The notes: a model not told the origin generated them from the sequence alone. A stretch of DNA of 64,000 nucleotides from Phoronis australis (GCA_002633005.1 NMRA01000072.1:270952-334951); one strand, 5' to 3'; shown: positions 15,101 through 30,100, counted from the stretch's first letter. Program-made: numbers and translations.

Positions 15101-18100
15101 CGTTGAATTTTGATAACACCTCACTGACCAATTCTGAAAGCAGAAAATACCATGGGGCAGAAAATTTAGAGAGCAGGTTTGTTTTGTTATTTGGTTGTTT
15201 GTCAGCCTTATCTGATGTGTTTGACCTTCTCAGCCAAACAGAGCTCTGTATAGCTGCCATGTTCTAAAATAACGAAATTAATATTATGATTGTAGTGTTT
15301 GATACTAACATTAAGGACACCTTTGTGTTGTTTATAAACAATGCAATGTTTACATCAAGACTGGAAGGTTTCAGATGGATGCTGGAAAAGATTTCCAGTA
15401 GAATATGAAATAAGCTTATGGAATTGTCCATAATTATTCCACTCTGTAGCAGTGTGTAATTGTTGAGCATTCTCAAACATGCATTAATCTGCCCGTTTCA
15501 TTAATTAGCTACTTAGTTTTGATTGTTTGAGTGCTGTATTAAGGAACAATGAATTTGGCTGCTAATCTCCAACATCCTGTATACAGACTACAGTATAAAG
15601 TGAGTCACCAACTGTGACTTATATTTAAACAGACATAGCCTTCCATCAATTAATGACTTCAATGGGTCACTCTGCCCTGGTGCTAAAAGTGCTTGGTATA
15701 CTGGGTGATGGGGATAGATAGGTAAGCGATATTCCAAGCAGGATGACCTGTCTCTGTTCAGTTGTGAGCTTTTAGGCCATTGCGTTGAATTGGAGAAGAG
15801 TTGTGCAGATATTCTAGCTCTGTGAAGATGTCTGATCAGTTTTAAAAGCAGGCACAGATTCAGGGGTTTCTAGGGGTCCAAGACCCCTCTATATGGTGAT
15901 CAGCCACTTATGTCTTTCTGTAGTGGAAGAATGTCTGGCCATTCCTACATTCTTCAAAATTTTGAGCTTGGATTCTGTTGCTGGAGAGTTAGGTATATTT
16001 TTCTAGTGAAATCCTGCCATCTCCTAGGGTTGCTTATTAATGTTATTCAAAAGAAAACATTTAGGTCTTGTCTGCTGTAGGCTATTTAGTCTGGGGTTAT
16101 AAAAACTGGACAAAGTACTCAAAGCATCTTGGTGACACCAGAAGCATCCACCATGTTACCATAATCAACTCTTGCAGTATTCACATTATAAGGCCTTAAG
16201 TTAAATATTCATGTTGGGGGTAGTGTATTTCTAGCTTGCCAATACTTTTATTCAGTCATAGGGGCTACATTGTTTTGCTTGAGTTAGTTAAGCCTGGATG
16301 GGTTTTGTACGACACAGCTGTTTTAAGATGTCAGGGTTAGACACAGGCATTGGTAAATCTGTCATCAGTTGACTGTTATGGAATGTTTGTGGACTGGAGC
16401 TGTGGAGCCCACATATTTGGCTGATGTGAGTCAACTGACTCAGACTTACTATGGCAGAGGATGAAGGTAGGCTCGCTATCATAGTCAGAACTGCCAGGGC
16501 AAAACTGCAATATACTAGGATAGAAAAAATATTCAGAAACAAATTGTCTGTGGTTTTGCTAGCCTTAACTTTTTTCATAATTTCAATACTATCATATCTG
16601 TGTGTTGATAAGTAACCAGAATTATCTAGACAACTAACTGGAGAACCCATGGATTTAATGAGTTTATAAGGCTTGCTGCTTAGACAAGGCCAAAGGGTCC
16701 TTATAGGGTTTGGTATCCAGTTCACTAAGACAGGTTTTTCCGTTAGTCATTGTAGTAATAAACTCCTTTTCTATCATATATGGTCTGAGACAGTTATCTG
16801 TAGCTATCTGTGTGTTCCTGCTGTTGGTAGTCAAAGATTTTATAGTTTAGTCTATTATACCGATGTGATAGATAAAAGTGTATTTAAATGTGAGTGTCTG
16901 ATGGCTGCGTGTACAATGATGGTGTCTGTTTCATAATTCATTTGCAAACTACATGAAGTATTTTGATCAATTCAACTTAAAACTGTTGCTCTCGTAAGGT
17001 TTTGCATGATTCAAAGGCTTTTTAAAACAAGTCAAGACTGACGCATGAGTGAAATATCGTGCAACTTCCAAGAAAAGACTTTAAGCTCCGTTGGGAAATG
17101 GTGTCTCACCATAACCTGATTTTGAGAACCAGTTTGATGCCTGTTATTCAGTGGGGAATATTGGTTCTCTAAATGCAAGACCCTGGTAATTGACTATTAC
17201 CCCTATTGTATAAGATTATTTGATATTTGGAGTAGTTTCAGACTTTTGAATATTCTTGTGGCGAGCAGTCGACTTCTTGTCAGTTGTTGTGACCCAGAGT
17301 TTGAGTCATTGTGGTCAGTATGCTGCCATAATGGCGTAGTGGTCACTGGTAGCATTCCATACAGTGCCCTGCACTGCAAGTCTAGGGTCTGTGTTTGTCA
17401 TTAAGTCCCATCTTACATGTTTTACAATTCAGTGACTGGATGGCTGAGGTCACTGAGAATTCATGGTACTGTTGTTTTAAACAACTGTTTTCAAATGCAA
17501 ACTTGTCATGGTTGTTGATATGGCAAGCTGAAAATAACACCAGTAATGTTTTGTCTTCCTGATAATGAACTAAATTGTAAACATATCATGGCCTATAGTG
17601 TAACTGGTGAATTAATTTCCGCCTGAGGAAAGGATCGTATTCTCGTCTCAAAGACAACTGGAGTGCTACGTCTTTTTGAAGTTTCATGAAAGTTTGACTG
17701 CTTATGCAATGTGCTACCAGTGGAGTTGATTAAACAAATTATGTTCAGAAAGGAGAAGTACTGAATAAGATTTGGTTCATTGTAATTTTTTTTTTGTCAA
17801 ATGAAAATGAAAACCACCCAAAACATTGAGTTTCAAAGTTAAGCTAGTTTTTGAAGGTTATTGCATTTCTCAGATGTATGTTACCAACAGTTTCTGTGAT
17901 TATTGGGCCCAAGATATCAACGATTTTACTGCAGATTCAATTGGAAAATTAGCCAATCACAACACATAAAATTAAAAAGACTTTGAAGTATGACGCGCAA
18001 TTTTTAAGCTGTTTAAGCTGAAGTGTGGACACTATGTTCAAGGTCAAATGGTCATTGTCGCTCAAAGAAAGGATACTATAAATTTGTCCTGATCGTGAGT

Positions 18101-21100
18101 ATACACTGAGTTGTACTTGGTGTGTGAGCATATTTAATCTTGTTCTGTTCTCCTGTAGGTGATGAAGATGGACAATGCAGGGCCTATGGTAACCTGGGCT
18201 CCTCACAGTTTGCCAACGCCAACTACAAGGAGGCTTTAAAACACCACAAGTGCCAACTCGCCCTGGCTATGAAACTCAAGAACAAGCATGCTGCTGCCAC
18301 GGCACTGAGCAGTTTGGGACACGTCTATAGCAGCATGGGAGATTACCAGAATGCTCTAGCCAGTCATAAGCAATGCGTGCTACTAGTAAAGCAGACTAAT
18401 GATAAAGTGTGGGAGGCACGCGAGATTGGTAATGTAGGAGCCGTGTATCTGTCCATGGGAGAATTCCATAGTGCTCTTGAGTGTCATAACTTACACTTAC
18501 AAATGGCTAAGGAACTGGGTGACCGAGCTGAGGAGGCGCGAGCATATAGTAATCTGGGTAGTGCTTATCACTACAGCAGGAACTTTGATAAAGCATTTGG
18601 TTATCACACTAAAGTGTTGGAAATATCACAGCAGGTCAGTGACAAGACTCTAGAGGCACGGGCATTTGCCGGCCTAGGTCACGTCGCCCGTGCAATGGGC
18701 GACATGGGTAAGGCTAAGGTGTACCATGAGAAACAGTTGGACTATGCAATACAGACCAAAGACAAGGCTGCAGAGGGCCGAGCATGTTCGAACTTAGGGA
18801 TTATCTTCCATCAGTTACAAGAGTATAATGCAGCGCTGAAGCTTCATAAAGTCCATTTGAGTATAGCCAAAATGTTGTCGGACCGTGCAGCCCAGGGCAG
18901 AGCCTACGGCAACATTGGAAATGCATACAGTGCTCTCAAACAGTACGAACTTGCTGTGAAGTATCATAAGCAAGAGTTAGCAATCTCAAAGGAGGTGAAT
19001 GATAGACATTCAGAGGCGGCCACACACGGTAACTTAGCCGTGGCCTATCAGGCTTTAAATATGTATGAGCAAGCTCTGCAACATTATCATGCTCATCTGA
19101 ACATTGCTCAAGAGTTACGGGACACGGCTAGTGAGGCCAGAGCTGTCAGCAACTTGGGTAACTACCATAGTTCGCGTGGTGAGTTCACACAAGCCATTCC
19201 ATTTTATCAGCACTTTTTGACTCTGTCACAGGAGTTGCAGGACATCGAGGGTGAGGGCAATGCCTGCCACAAACTGGGCTATGCACACTACTCTCTGGGC
19301 ACCTACAGGGAAGCCATTAGATATTATGAACAGGACTTAACCCTTGCTCGCGATCAAAAAGACCAGGTGAATATGGGTCGAGCCTATTGTAATCTGGGTC
19401 TGGCGCACAGCGCCCTCGGTAGTTATCCTAGTGCACTAGACTGTCAGCAGAAATTTCTGACTATAGCCCTAGAAATGAAAAATCTGCAAGGCAAGTTTCG
19501 CGCTCTTGGCAATATTGGCGATGTTCTGGTGAAACTGAGCAATGTTACGGAAGCTATTAAAATGTACAATCAGCAGTTGAAGCTGTCAAAACAAATTAGT
19601 GACAAGAAACTGGAGGCCAGTGCCTACGGTGCTCTCGGCATCGCTCATAAGATTATACAGCAATATGACAAAGCACTGGGTTATCACAACCAAGAGCTGA
19701 TGTGTCGTCAGGAGATCTCAGATATCCAGGGTGAATGTCGTGCCCACGGCAACATGGGCAATGTTCACATGGCGATAGGGAACTACCGCAATGCGTATAA
19801 GTGTTACGAGGAACAGCTGGACCGCGGGCGAGAGCTGCGTGATAGCACGATTGAGGCTCAGGCTAGTGGTAACCTGGGCATAACTCAGATGAACCTTGGA
19901 CATTATGAAGATGCCATAGGTTTGTTTGAACAACAGTTGGCCACCCTGGAACAGGTGACTGGTTATAATGCCACATTGGACAAAGGCCGGGCCTGTGGTA
20001 ATCTGGGTGACTGTTACGAGGCATTGGGAGACTTTGAAGAGGCGGTCAAATGTCATGAACAGTATCTGGCCATTGCTCAAAACAGCAGCAATCCATCAGA
20101 CCAGGGTAAAGCATATCGCGGCCTAGGCAGTGCCCACCGATCTATGGGCAATCTGCAGCAGGCTCTGGTCTGCTTTGAAAAGCGGTTGGTAGTGGCCCAC
20201 GAGCTGGATGATGCTGTGGCCAAGGGGTCAGCTTACGGTGAATTGGGCTGCATACACAGCATGCTCGGTAACTTTGACCAGGCCATTTCTTGCCTGGAGC
20301 ATCAGTTGACCGTAGCCAGGGAAATGGGCGACAGTGTAGCGGAGGGGGATGCAGCGTGTGGCCTTGGTGGCGTCTACCAGAGGATGGGCGAGTACGAGCG
20401 GGCACTGGAGTACCACCAGATGGACCTACGGATAGCACAAGAAGCCAACAACATGGCTGCGCAGTGTGAGTACACGTGGGCTGAAGTTTAGTCTTCTTGA
20501 TTCTAAGTATTTAAGGATTTAAATGAGGCCAAGAAAACATATTTGATTCTGGTTGTTTTTTTTTGAAAACAAAGTCAATGGTGTGTTATTTTTTAGCTGC
20601 TCACTTTTTCAAAAAGGAAAATCCACCTGAGGTGAGCAAAAATGATGCAGGATTTCTTTTTTTACTCGTCACTTGGCAAATCATGGTGTTTCAATCCTTG
20701 CTGACCCATATTTACATGTCTTTTTGTAAGCTTTAAAACACATTATACCTTGACTGACATTGATACAGGCAGACGCTTTTTTAGTCAGTGTGTGCAGGTC
20801 TCAAAATAAGTTTGAGTAAAGATCAGAACCAACTTTGCTTTTTGGCCTTTGAAGCAAAATATTTTGATAGAAAATATTCTATGGCTACAGAGTCTAGAAG
20901 TTAAGTGTATCCAGATTTGATCAAGTTGTGTTCATGTTCTTTCTTTACGCTTGTGGAAATATTTAAAATCGAGACTGAATAAAGAAAGGGATTTGCGTAC
21001 TGCATAAGGCTCATGTTCACCGGTTTCTTTTCACAGTGCTACATGCATTCTAACATTTCAGGCCGTGCCCATGGTAACTTGGGAATATCTCACGAGTCTC

Positions 21101-24100
21101 TGGGCAGCCTGGACAGTGCTCTGATGTACCAAGAGCAACACCTGCGGATAGCCACACAGATGAATGATATGGTAGCCAGAACTCTGGCATTCGCTAGTCT
21201 AGGTAAAATAACAACTGGATCTGGTGTACTTAATCATTGTCAAGTCAACGGATGTCAGGAGTTGAAATGTAGTTCAGCACTGATAGAGTGACAACACGTC
21301 TCTGAAATCACGTTTTCCTGTTTTTGGAGTTATGAGTTTAATTTCTAGATGGAATGACAAGTGTGACCTATGGCAAGTTATCGGCTTGTCGAAAAGTTGT
21401 TATTGAAGTTGAGGGTACGCATGAGGTTGCCGAATGTGGTAGACTGTAATATTGTTTCTCTCTCTGCGTCTTGGACAGTGCAAGTCAAAAGTAATAGTGT
21501 TCCTTGCCATCGTGACAGCCAATTCCACTTGCTGTGAGCAGCAAAAACAAGGTGTGATGACACGTCATGTCTCATCACCCTTTCTATGAATCTTTTTTGT
21601 AATCGTACTTGATTAAGTTCCTCTTAGCTACCAGTTATTCTTGGTCGTATTTCTTGGCTGTGTATTTCATGACAGTGAATTGCATTTGACGAAGAATTTT
21701 GATTGATTTTGCCTCTGGATGCATAAGTATAACACCAAATTCAGTTGGTTTCTTGTTCTTATTCTGTTTAGTCTTGGGGTTAATCCATTGATCTCATTTC
21801 AGGCCGCGTCCATCACAACCTCAGCAACTATCCACAGGCTGTCCAGTACCTGCAGCAGGGTTTGCAGATCGCCGAAATGTTGGGTCGACGCGAGGATGAG
21901 GCAAAGATTCGCCATCGCTTAGGCCTGTCACTGTGGAGCCACGGTGAGCTAGAAGAGTCTCAACAACAACTGTACAAAGCGGCCGAGCTGTTTGAGAACA
22001 TCCGACGAGAAATGCACTTCAGTATTGACTGCCGGCTGTCCATGTTCGATCTACAGACAGCTTCCTACCAGGCTCTCCAGGTGAGTGGGGTCTGGCAGAT
22101 TGTGAAATATGCCTCATTGCCTTGTCAGTGTTGACTTACAAACTAGACTCGTGCAGAATTCTGGTACTTTGGTTGACATTTGAACTCTGTCAGTGCAAGC
22201 TTGGATCATTTACTTAGTCGTGGAAACGCCAGAGTTTAACTGTTCATGATGTCTACAGCAATTTAAATGCAAGCCGTCAGTTATTGCATTCTGAATCCGC
22301 TGAGTTGTTCCTCCGGCAACAAAATACTGACTAGAGTTCTTCAGGAGTATTGGAAAAATGTAAAAACTTTCCAATCGAAGAAATTCTAACCAGCAACACA
22401 GGGTAAAATTCTTTTCATTTGGCGCGTAAGCGGCAGTGGCTGTGTGGACATTTATCAATTTCTTTTTTGTTTCCTTTTCCAGCGTGTTCTGGTTGAACTG
22501 AATCGCCATGAGGAAGCCCTTGTGGTCGCTGAAAGGGGTCGTACCCGCGCTTTCATCGACCTGCTGTTGGAACGCCAACTGGACAGACAGGGAATGTTTG
22601 GCCTCTTGGATATGGCCCCTGTAACCATCGAGCACATGATGCAGATTGTGTCCAGGCAGAAAGCTGCTGTCATTTACTACTCTATCGCAGCAGGGTACCT
22701 CTACAGCTGGCTGTTGTTACCACAGAAAGGTGAGCAGTTAAAAAATAATTGGGCAAAATGTGATGACAAAGCCAATGCTTCAGCCGAGTGCAAGAGGAAC
22801 TCACCGTCGGAGCAGTTGGGATGATATGATTTTATATGATTTTTTGTATGCGGTGGTACATTTAGAAGATTTGTTGGATGGATGCAAGTACTTGATTCTC
22901 TTCATTTCTGAAGAAATTGGTGTCCATGCAATTTATTAATGCTTGTATTTTGCTCAACTTTATTTATAGTACACATACCTCTTTCCTTTACGTAAGTGAA
23001 CTAAGCCAACATTGTCTAGTCTGCATTCTGCGGTAGATTTCATGAGCCGTAATATTAGTGTCGCAGATGCCCGTTTACTTTGCTTGAATTTGCAATTTCA
23101 GTGGTTCCCATTCTGCCCTTTCAGGTCTGGTAAAGTTCCACGAGTGTACGGTCAACGAGCTTGATGCTACAGCCAACACCAACATGGACGACAATACCAG
23201 TTTGAATGCATCCACAACCTCATTGTTAGACCAGTATGTGGGTCATGTGCGGGAGTCCCTGGGGGTTGAGACCCGATTGTCATCCATGCCAAGCCTGTCA
23301 GGCTACAGTGAGAGTGAGAGCGATGTGGAGGATGTGTGGAACCCTCAGATGGAGGAGATTAGTAAGAGGAACGCCGACAGTGACCGATCAGGCTTCTTGC
23401 ACATGGTCAACAGAAATCACATGTTCAATAGCAGTAACTACAGTTTGAGTAGTCTGTTCAGTGTTAGTCTGAATGGTATTAGTGGTGGTCAGGGAAGCAC
23501 CAATGGTAGTGACCGTAGTGGACTGGGGCATGCACCATTGGCAGCACTGTACAAGTTACTCATAGCGCCCATGGAGGAGGCATTGCTTGCCGGTGGGGAT
23601 AACGCCCCCAAAGACATTGCGTTGGTCCTGCAGGGTGATTTGTATCTGGTGCCGTTTTCTGTGTTGAGAGACAATCAAATGAGCCCGTACTTGTGCGAGA
23701 GGTTCAATCTACTGGTTGTACCTTCACTCACCTCGCTGCAGTCAGCTCGCTCCAGAATTAGCAAGTCAGTGCAGTCTGTCAATGGTGGTCTCGTGGTAGG
23801 CAACCCAATCTTGCCACAACGTGTGCAGGATCATTGGCAGTGGCATGACTTGCCAGCCGCCGAGCAGGAAGCCAAGATCGTGTCGGAGATTCTGGGTACG
23901 AAACCCCTGGTAGGACGACAAGCCAACAAAGAAGCAGTGTTCCAGCAAATGTCCAGCACTGAGATTATTCACATCGCTTCACACATCTCGTGGAAGTTAT
24001 CCGCTGTGGTTCTATCACCTGACAACTTCACACCAGCTTCATCTGGTGGTGAGAATACGGATATGAATGACAGTGACAGCGATATCGTCAACCCTCTTGA

Positions 24101-27100
24101 TGGGCTGTCAATCTCTGACTTCCTGCTGACCGCGGCTGATGTTCTCAACATTCCATTGTCAGCACGGTTGGTGGTGCTCAGCTCCTGCCACACCGACGAC
24201 CGTGCTGGCAGGATCAACTCGGATGGTGTTGTCGGCCTAACGCGTGCCCTCTTAGCAGCTGGAGCTCAATGCGTCCTGTTGTCCCTGTGGCAGGTTCCCC
24301 AGGCAGCCTCCCAGCTGCTCCTCAAGACATTTTACAATGGTCTGCTGCAGGGCCTGACTGCCAGTCATGCCCTGAGGGAGGCTATGAAGTGTGTCCAGTC
24401 AAATAAGCAGATGTCTCATCCGTCCAACTGGGCTAGCTGGGTCCTGGTGGGTAATGACATCAAGCTGAGCAGTAAACAGGCCATGATGGGCCGGGCCCTG
24501 ATGCAGTTGCTACACACGCCGCACAAGTCACGTGATGCACTCCGCGTCATGCTGCATCTGGTGAGTTTGATGTGATTATTTTGTCAGTTTGTGCGTGACT
24601 GTTGTCTCTGTTTTGATATGCTTCTGTCTGTTTTCTGATGTCTAAATACAGTTGAATTGTGTTGCAAGTTACCATACTGTTTGCTCACCTATAACATCAT
24701 TCCCCAAGTCTCAAACCAAATAGCTGAATACAATTTGATTTGGCAACAGTGAACATTTTATAAAGGCCATGGTAGAATTCGTTGTAATGCAGTTCCTGTG
24801 TTTGGCTTCTGAGACATACCGTGAAAATTGTGTGTTTGGTTTAGTCATCATGGATACCCTACCTTCACCAGGGGGGTTGGTCTGGCAATAAGCAAACATG
24901 ACATCGCAGCAGTGATTGAGTGGTTTTAGTTCAGCCTTGGATTCTTTTTGACCTCGTACAAAACTCAAGGAAACAAAAATCGAGACTGCTTTTCTTTAAA
25001 TTCTAACTTTAGTCTGCCCACTCATTTTCTTGCCTTCCACGGAGAGGGAATAATGTCAATTTTTTCTTGAAACTAATGCAGTGGTACTCTGATTTATCTG
25101 GTCTGACTCCTCTCAAATTCCCAATGCTCTTTGATATGGCTGGTATTTGTTTTGTGACAACAGCGGAATGTACTTTGTACAACATTTGCTGACTTGAGTA
25201 TTTTTACAACGAAACCTCTGCTTGAGAATATTCTTGAACCAAATCTAATGTACAGCTTGTTTGCTAATGGTGTCCATGACCTCACATGTTATGTGGCTAT
25301 AGACCAATCCTATTGGTTTGCACAATGCACATGAGACCTACAAACCTGTGTCACCCCACTCCATATTGAACATCTGTTTATCATTAAGCCTCTGAAGGCT
25401 CTTCTCAGGTATCCAGCCTTATAACTCTATAATGCAGTGAAACCCTTTAAAGTAAATAGCACACTTCCTTGTGTTTCATGTGACTATATTGTTTGCTCAC
25501 TTCTGATCACTGGTGTCAAGTGTTATCTGGCTTATGGCCACAGTACAACTGGGAAGAAGTCATTGTCATTTACATTTGAATGACACTTGGGATATCTTTC
25601 AAATAATTTCAAGCTCAATGAGCTTATTATTCTTGCTGCGTTTTCATTGTACTCTTCATGCTGGAACGGTTATAACTTTTAAACCAGTTTAAAGGTTGTA
25701 ACTCTTGACGTGAAAACCTGTAAACATTGTAGCTGCTTACAGTTATCATCCACAGTTGCAATGATTGTAACAATGTGTAAATGGTCGGTGAAGTTGTAAA
25801 AGTTTTATAAGTTATTGTGTATACATCACATTCATAGATATTGACCTGGATTGGCTAAAACCAACTTCGAGTTTTAAAAGTTGTGTCTATAGGAATTTCT
25901 TTTGTTTGCATTTCACATGTTTAAGTTCTATTGCCTAGTGTCAGTTATACAGATGTGCTGCGTGTCTGAACTTCTCAGTTTTACCCACCCACTACCTTCC
26001 ATCACTTTTGGCATCTTCCCATACCTCTGTATTTGTGCTTCTTATTGCCCCTCATACCAGAGATTATTACATTTTACATACTGTATCTTATTTTCATTCC
26101 TATTCTTTGTATTTGTATTCTGTCATAATAAATGACTTTATTTTGCTAACCTCAGTCTCTCTTTCATGTCTGGTAACGAGCTTATGACATTTGTATTTTA
26201 CTTAGGACATATGTCAACCGAAATGTTATTAATTTTGTTTCCTTTAGATTGAGAAGAGTATACAGCGAATTAACCGCGGCGAGAAGAAAGCCATGTACGC
26301 CACCCGTCAGAGCATCGAGGCCAAGGTCGGGAACATTCCCGGCTGGTCGGACCTACTCAGTGCTGTCGGATTCAGGTTTGAGTCAGCTGCCAATGGCCTG
26401 CCCTCAGCTGTGTTCTTCCCAACTACAGACCCAGGAGACCGTCTATCTCAGTGCAGCTCAGTCCTTCAAGCATTCATGGGGCTGCCAGCCAATACGTTCA
26501 TGCCTTTGTCAAAACTCTTGAACAATCTGGAAGCTGGGGAGGCCATTATCGCTATGGTGAGTGGAATGCGATGTCAAATCATGCATATTTACCAACCATC
26601 TCGGTTTTGGTAATAGTGTTACACTTTTTGAAGCTTTGTTTGTATTCTTGCACAATTAACTTGTATTACTTTGCTTTTCCATGCAATTTATCCTTTTTTC
26701 CATTCCGATTTGCACACATGACTAAATAAAACACTGTTGGGATGCCGTTGGATGTTCCACGATGTGGCCTAGATCAAAACGTCTTGCTTGTTTATTTTTG
26801 AATATTGGCAACATATGAATCATGTCATGTCTACAAGTCTGCATTCAGCAAAATGTCTACAAAACTAATAAATTCAACTCAGTAAAAGTATAATTGTGTG
26901 AAAGTAGAAAGTCTGACATCCCAATCTGCTTTTGATTGGGTTATGTGACTATGTCCTCATAGTAAAATATAGCAAAACGAAACTGAGGTACATTCGTAGC
27001 AAAGCAATGGTATCAATAATGTGATTGACCAAATTTCATTTGATGTTGTTGTTCGAAATACTCTTTTATACCTGTGACTTGTAGTTATAATCGCAAATGT

Positions 27101-30100
27101 TAATCATGAGTCTGTGACCTAAGAATTACACCAAGTCATTTGATGCACTTTTTCGTTCAGTTGCGTGAAGTCACGGGGAACTTGCCGCCCTCTGATGGTG
27201 GTGCAATGAACGTGAAAATGAGGTTCAAGTTATGGCAAGTGGCTGGCTGTCACGAGTTTCTCGCTTCGCTGGGCTTTGACTTGGTCGACGTGGGCAAAGA
27301 TGAAGTGACTCTGACTGCAGGTCGACAGGCAGGCAAGAGGGTGTTGCAGTTTGCACTTCAGGTCCTTGTGGCCATTGTTGGTAAGTGGCTCAAGTGGGAA
27401 GTAGTATTGAGATCTGCTCATACTTCAGCTCATTTGTGTTTTTGAACGCTGTGAAGGAATGCCTTCATTCATTGCATGTTTTTTCCGTCTGTGGTACTCA
27501 GTATCAACACTTTGCAGTTTTAACTGGTTCACCGCACCCTCTCTGTTTACTAATTGTCATTTTGCTGTGATAGTTCTTGCCACTGATTTTATCCTTATTG
27601 TGATAATGATGGATGCGCTGTGTTTCATTGCAGACTCCCAAGATCGTTCCAATGCTGTGTCCATGTCCAGCTCCAGCAGTATGGAGAGTCTGGCCTCCAC
27701 CAACAGTGGTTCAGCCACCTCCTCCACCTTCTCCAAGGGCTCCACCCCACCAGCCTCACCCCACGGACGCATTGGGCTACCCGCCTATTCTTCCAACAGC
27801 AGGATGTCTCCTGCACTACGGGCTAACTTGATGCAACAGGTAACCAATAAAGGCAGCTTAGTACAACATACATGTCGATTCTTTGGAATTGACTGTTTAC
27901 AGGAAGACAAAACGTGATGTGTGCGCATCACAGAGTACATATTTATGTGATATCCCCTCTTCTTGCCGCTTGGGCTGCAAACCATCCAGCTTTATGGGAG
28001 CCTCGACTAGAAAATTGACCATTCACACTACATGTAGTACCCACTGTGCATGCAATGTCTTGTTATCTGTAAAAACGTCAATGGCAAGGTCATGTGGCAC
28101 CAATGACATCTATTTAATTACCAGTTAGCTGAGTTATGTTTCATACTAAACATCAAATGTATGCCCCTGTTTATCAAAAGGTTTGCCATTATGTCATGCA
28201 ATGCCATGTACCTTAATCTAGAACCAGGTGGCAGCAGCTGTCATTGGTGTCACGTGACTGGCCCCTAAAGCTCTGAGTCTTTAATGAAGTTTTCAGTTGC
28301 TCTTCTTGATATGCTTTGTAATAGTATTTGATATTGTTTGGTTTAACAAGTTCTGACTTGTTTCAGTAGAATTTTATATCCCTATATTGGTTAAGCCAAA
28401 CCTTTGAGCATATTAGGTACAAACAATTGAAAGTCGATGCATGAAATTAAACACCACAAAATATATATATCCATAATCATTGAATCGATTTTAAATATTC
28501 TGTCATCCATGTTCTCCATAAACTGTTACTAACCCCTTTTCCAATTGTTCCAGGGTGGACTGGTTGGTCGACACTTACCTAGTGACAAGTCTCCCATCTC
28601 GCCTTACGCCGTGTCATCAGTGGCGCGTCGCAAGCATCGTCCCTCATCATCTGGAATCGTGTCCCCAGGCAACAGCCCATCCTACAACTTGGACAATGTT
28701 TCTATACCCAACAGCTTACCAGAGTTGCCAGCATCACAGGGTGGCGACAACAGTGAAAGCTCGTCGGTGTCTTCTGATAATGCTAAGTCATATCAGCGCA
28801 AGAGCTTATTTGAACGAACACCATTGAAAGGCTACTTTCCCTCTAATGTCTATAACTCGTCGTCACAGAGTGAAAGTGAGGATGGTCCCGTACAGCAGCA
28901 GAGGAGGCCTGGCGAAATGTCGCACAGCTTTAAAAGGATTCTGAGTAGTGGAAGCTCTCCAATGCAACGGCAAGCAATAAACCACTTGAAAACGTCCTCA
29001 GAAGCAACGACGTTGCCACGCACTCATGGGACACTGCGAAGGCAGGGCTCTGATTCGTCTGCAGCCAGTAATACCAGCTCAGACACATGTGTGAATGAGA
29101 GCCCCAGCCAGTTGGACCCCACTCTGGTAGCCCAGATGGTGATGAGTGAAACTATGGAACACCGGGCAAAACTAGAGGAAATGCAACAACAGTCCATCCA
29201 TCAGCAGCAGCTGCGCAATCAGATGCGCCGCCTACAAGGTCTTGGGAAGCCATTAGCCGTATCGACACCTGCAAACATATCTAAAATGTCAGTGAAAAGC
29301 AACGTTGCATCAGGAATTCTTGGAAAGAATGCCNGGAAGCTCTCCAATGCAACGGCAAGCAATAAACCACTTGAAAACGTCCTCAGAGGCAACGATGTTG
29401 CCACGCACTCATGGGACACTGCGAAGGCAGGGCTCTGATTCGTCTGCAGCCAGTAATACCAGCTCAGACACATGTGTGAATGAGAGCCCCAGCCAGTTGG
29501 ACCCCACTCTGGTAGCCCAGATGGTGATGAGTGAAACAATGGAACACCGGGCAAAACTAGAGGAAATGCAACAACAGTCCATCCATCAGCAGCAGCTGCG
29601 CAATCAGATGCGCCGCCTACAAGGTCTTGGGAAGCCATTAGCCGTATCGACACCTGCAAACATATCTAAAATGTCAGTGAAAAGCAACGTTGCATCAGGA
29701 ATTCTTGGAAAGAATGCCCCTTCAAAGCACCTAGGACAGATTACTGAGGATTATCGTGAGAGCACCTCGGGTTCTCCTGTCAGTACGGCGTCATCTTTAA
29801 GTGCTGAGGTGGACTCTGATCAAGTGTCTCAGCATGAAGAAGTCACAAGTCCTCAAGAGACTGGATCAGCCAGACCTCTTCCACCACAAGTCCCTCCCAA
29901 GCCGAGTAAACAACTGCTGGACACCTTGCGTCAGAAGCAGGAAAACGGCGGAGGCAATGAAAAACAGAATCAGGCGACATACCCGGTTAAGTTTGCTGAA
30001 CGGAAACATGTTGGCAAACTGAACTCCAGTGACAATAGCCAGACACACAGTGATAGTGGCAACTACTCCCAGTCCAGTGGATCTGAGCAATCTACTGTGC

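Noticed and set aside
18471-20438. Antisense and alternate-frame ORFs within the TPR exon
   Set aside because: Shadows of a GC-rich coding exon; no family motifs, while the plus-strand frame has clear TPRs.
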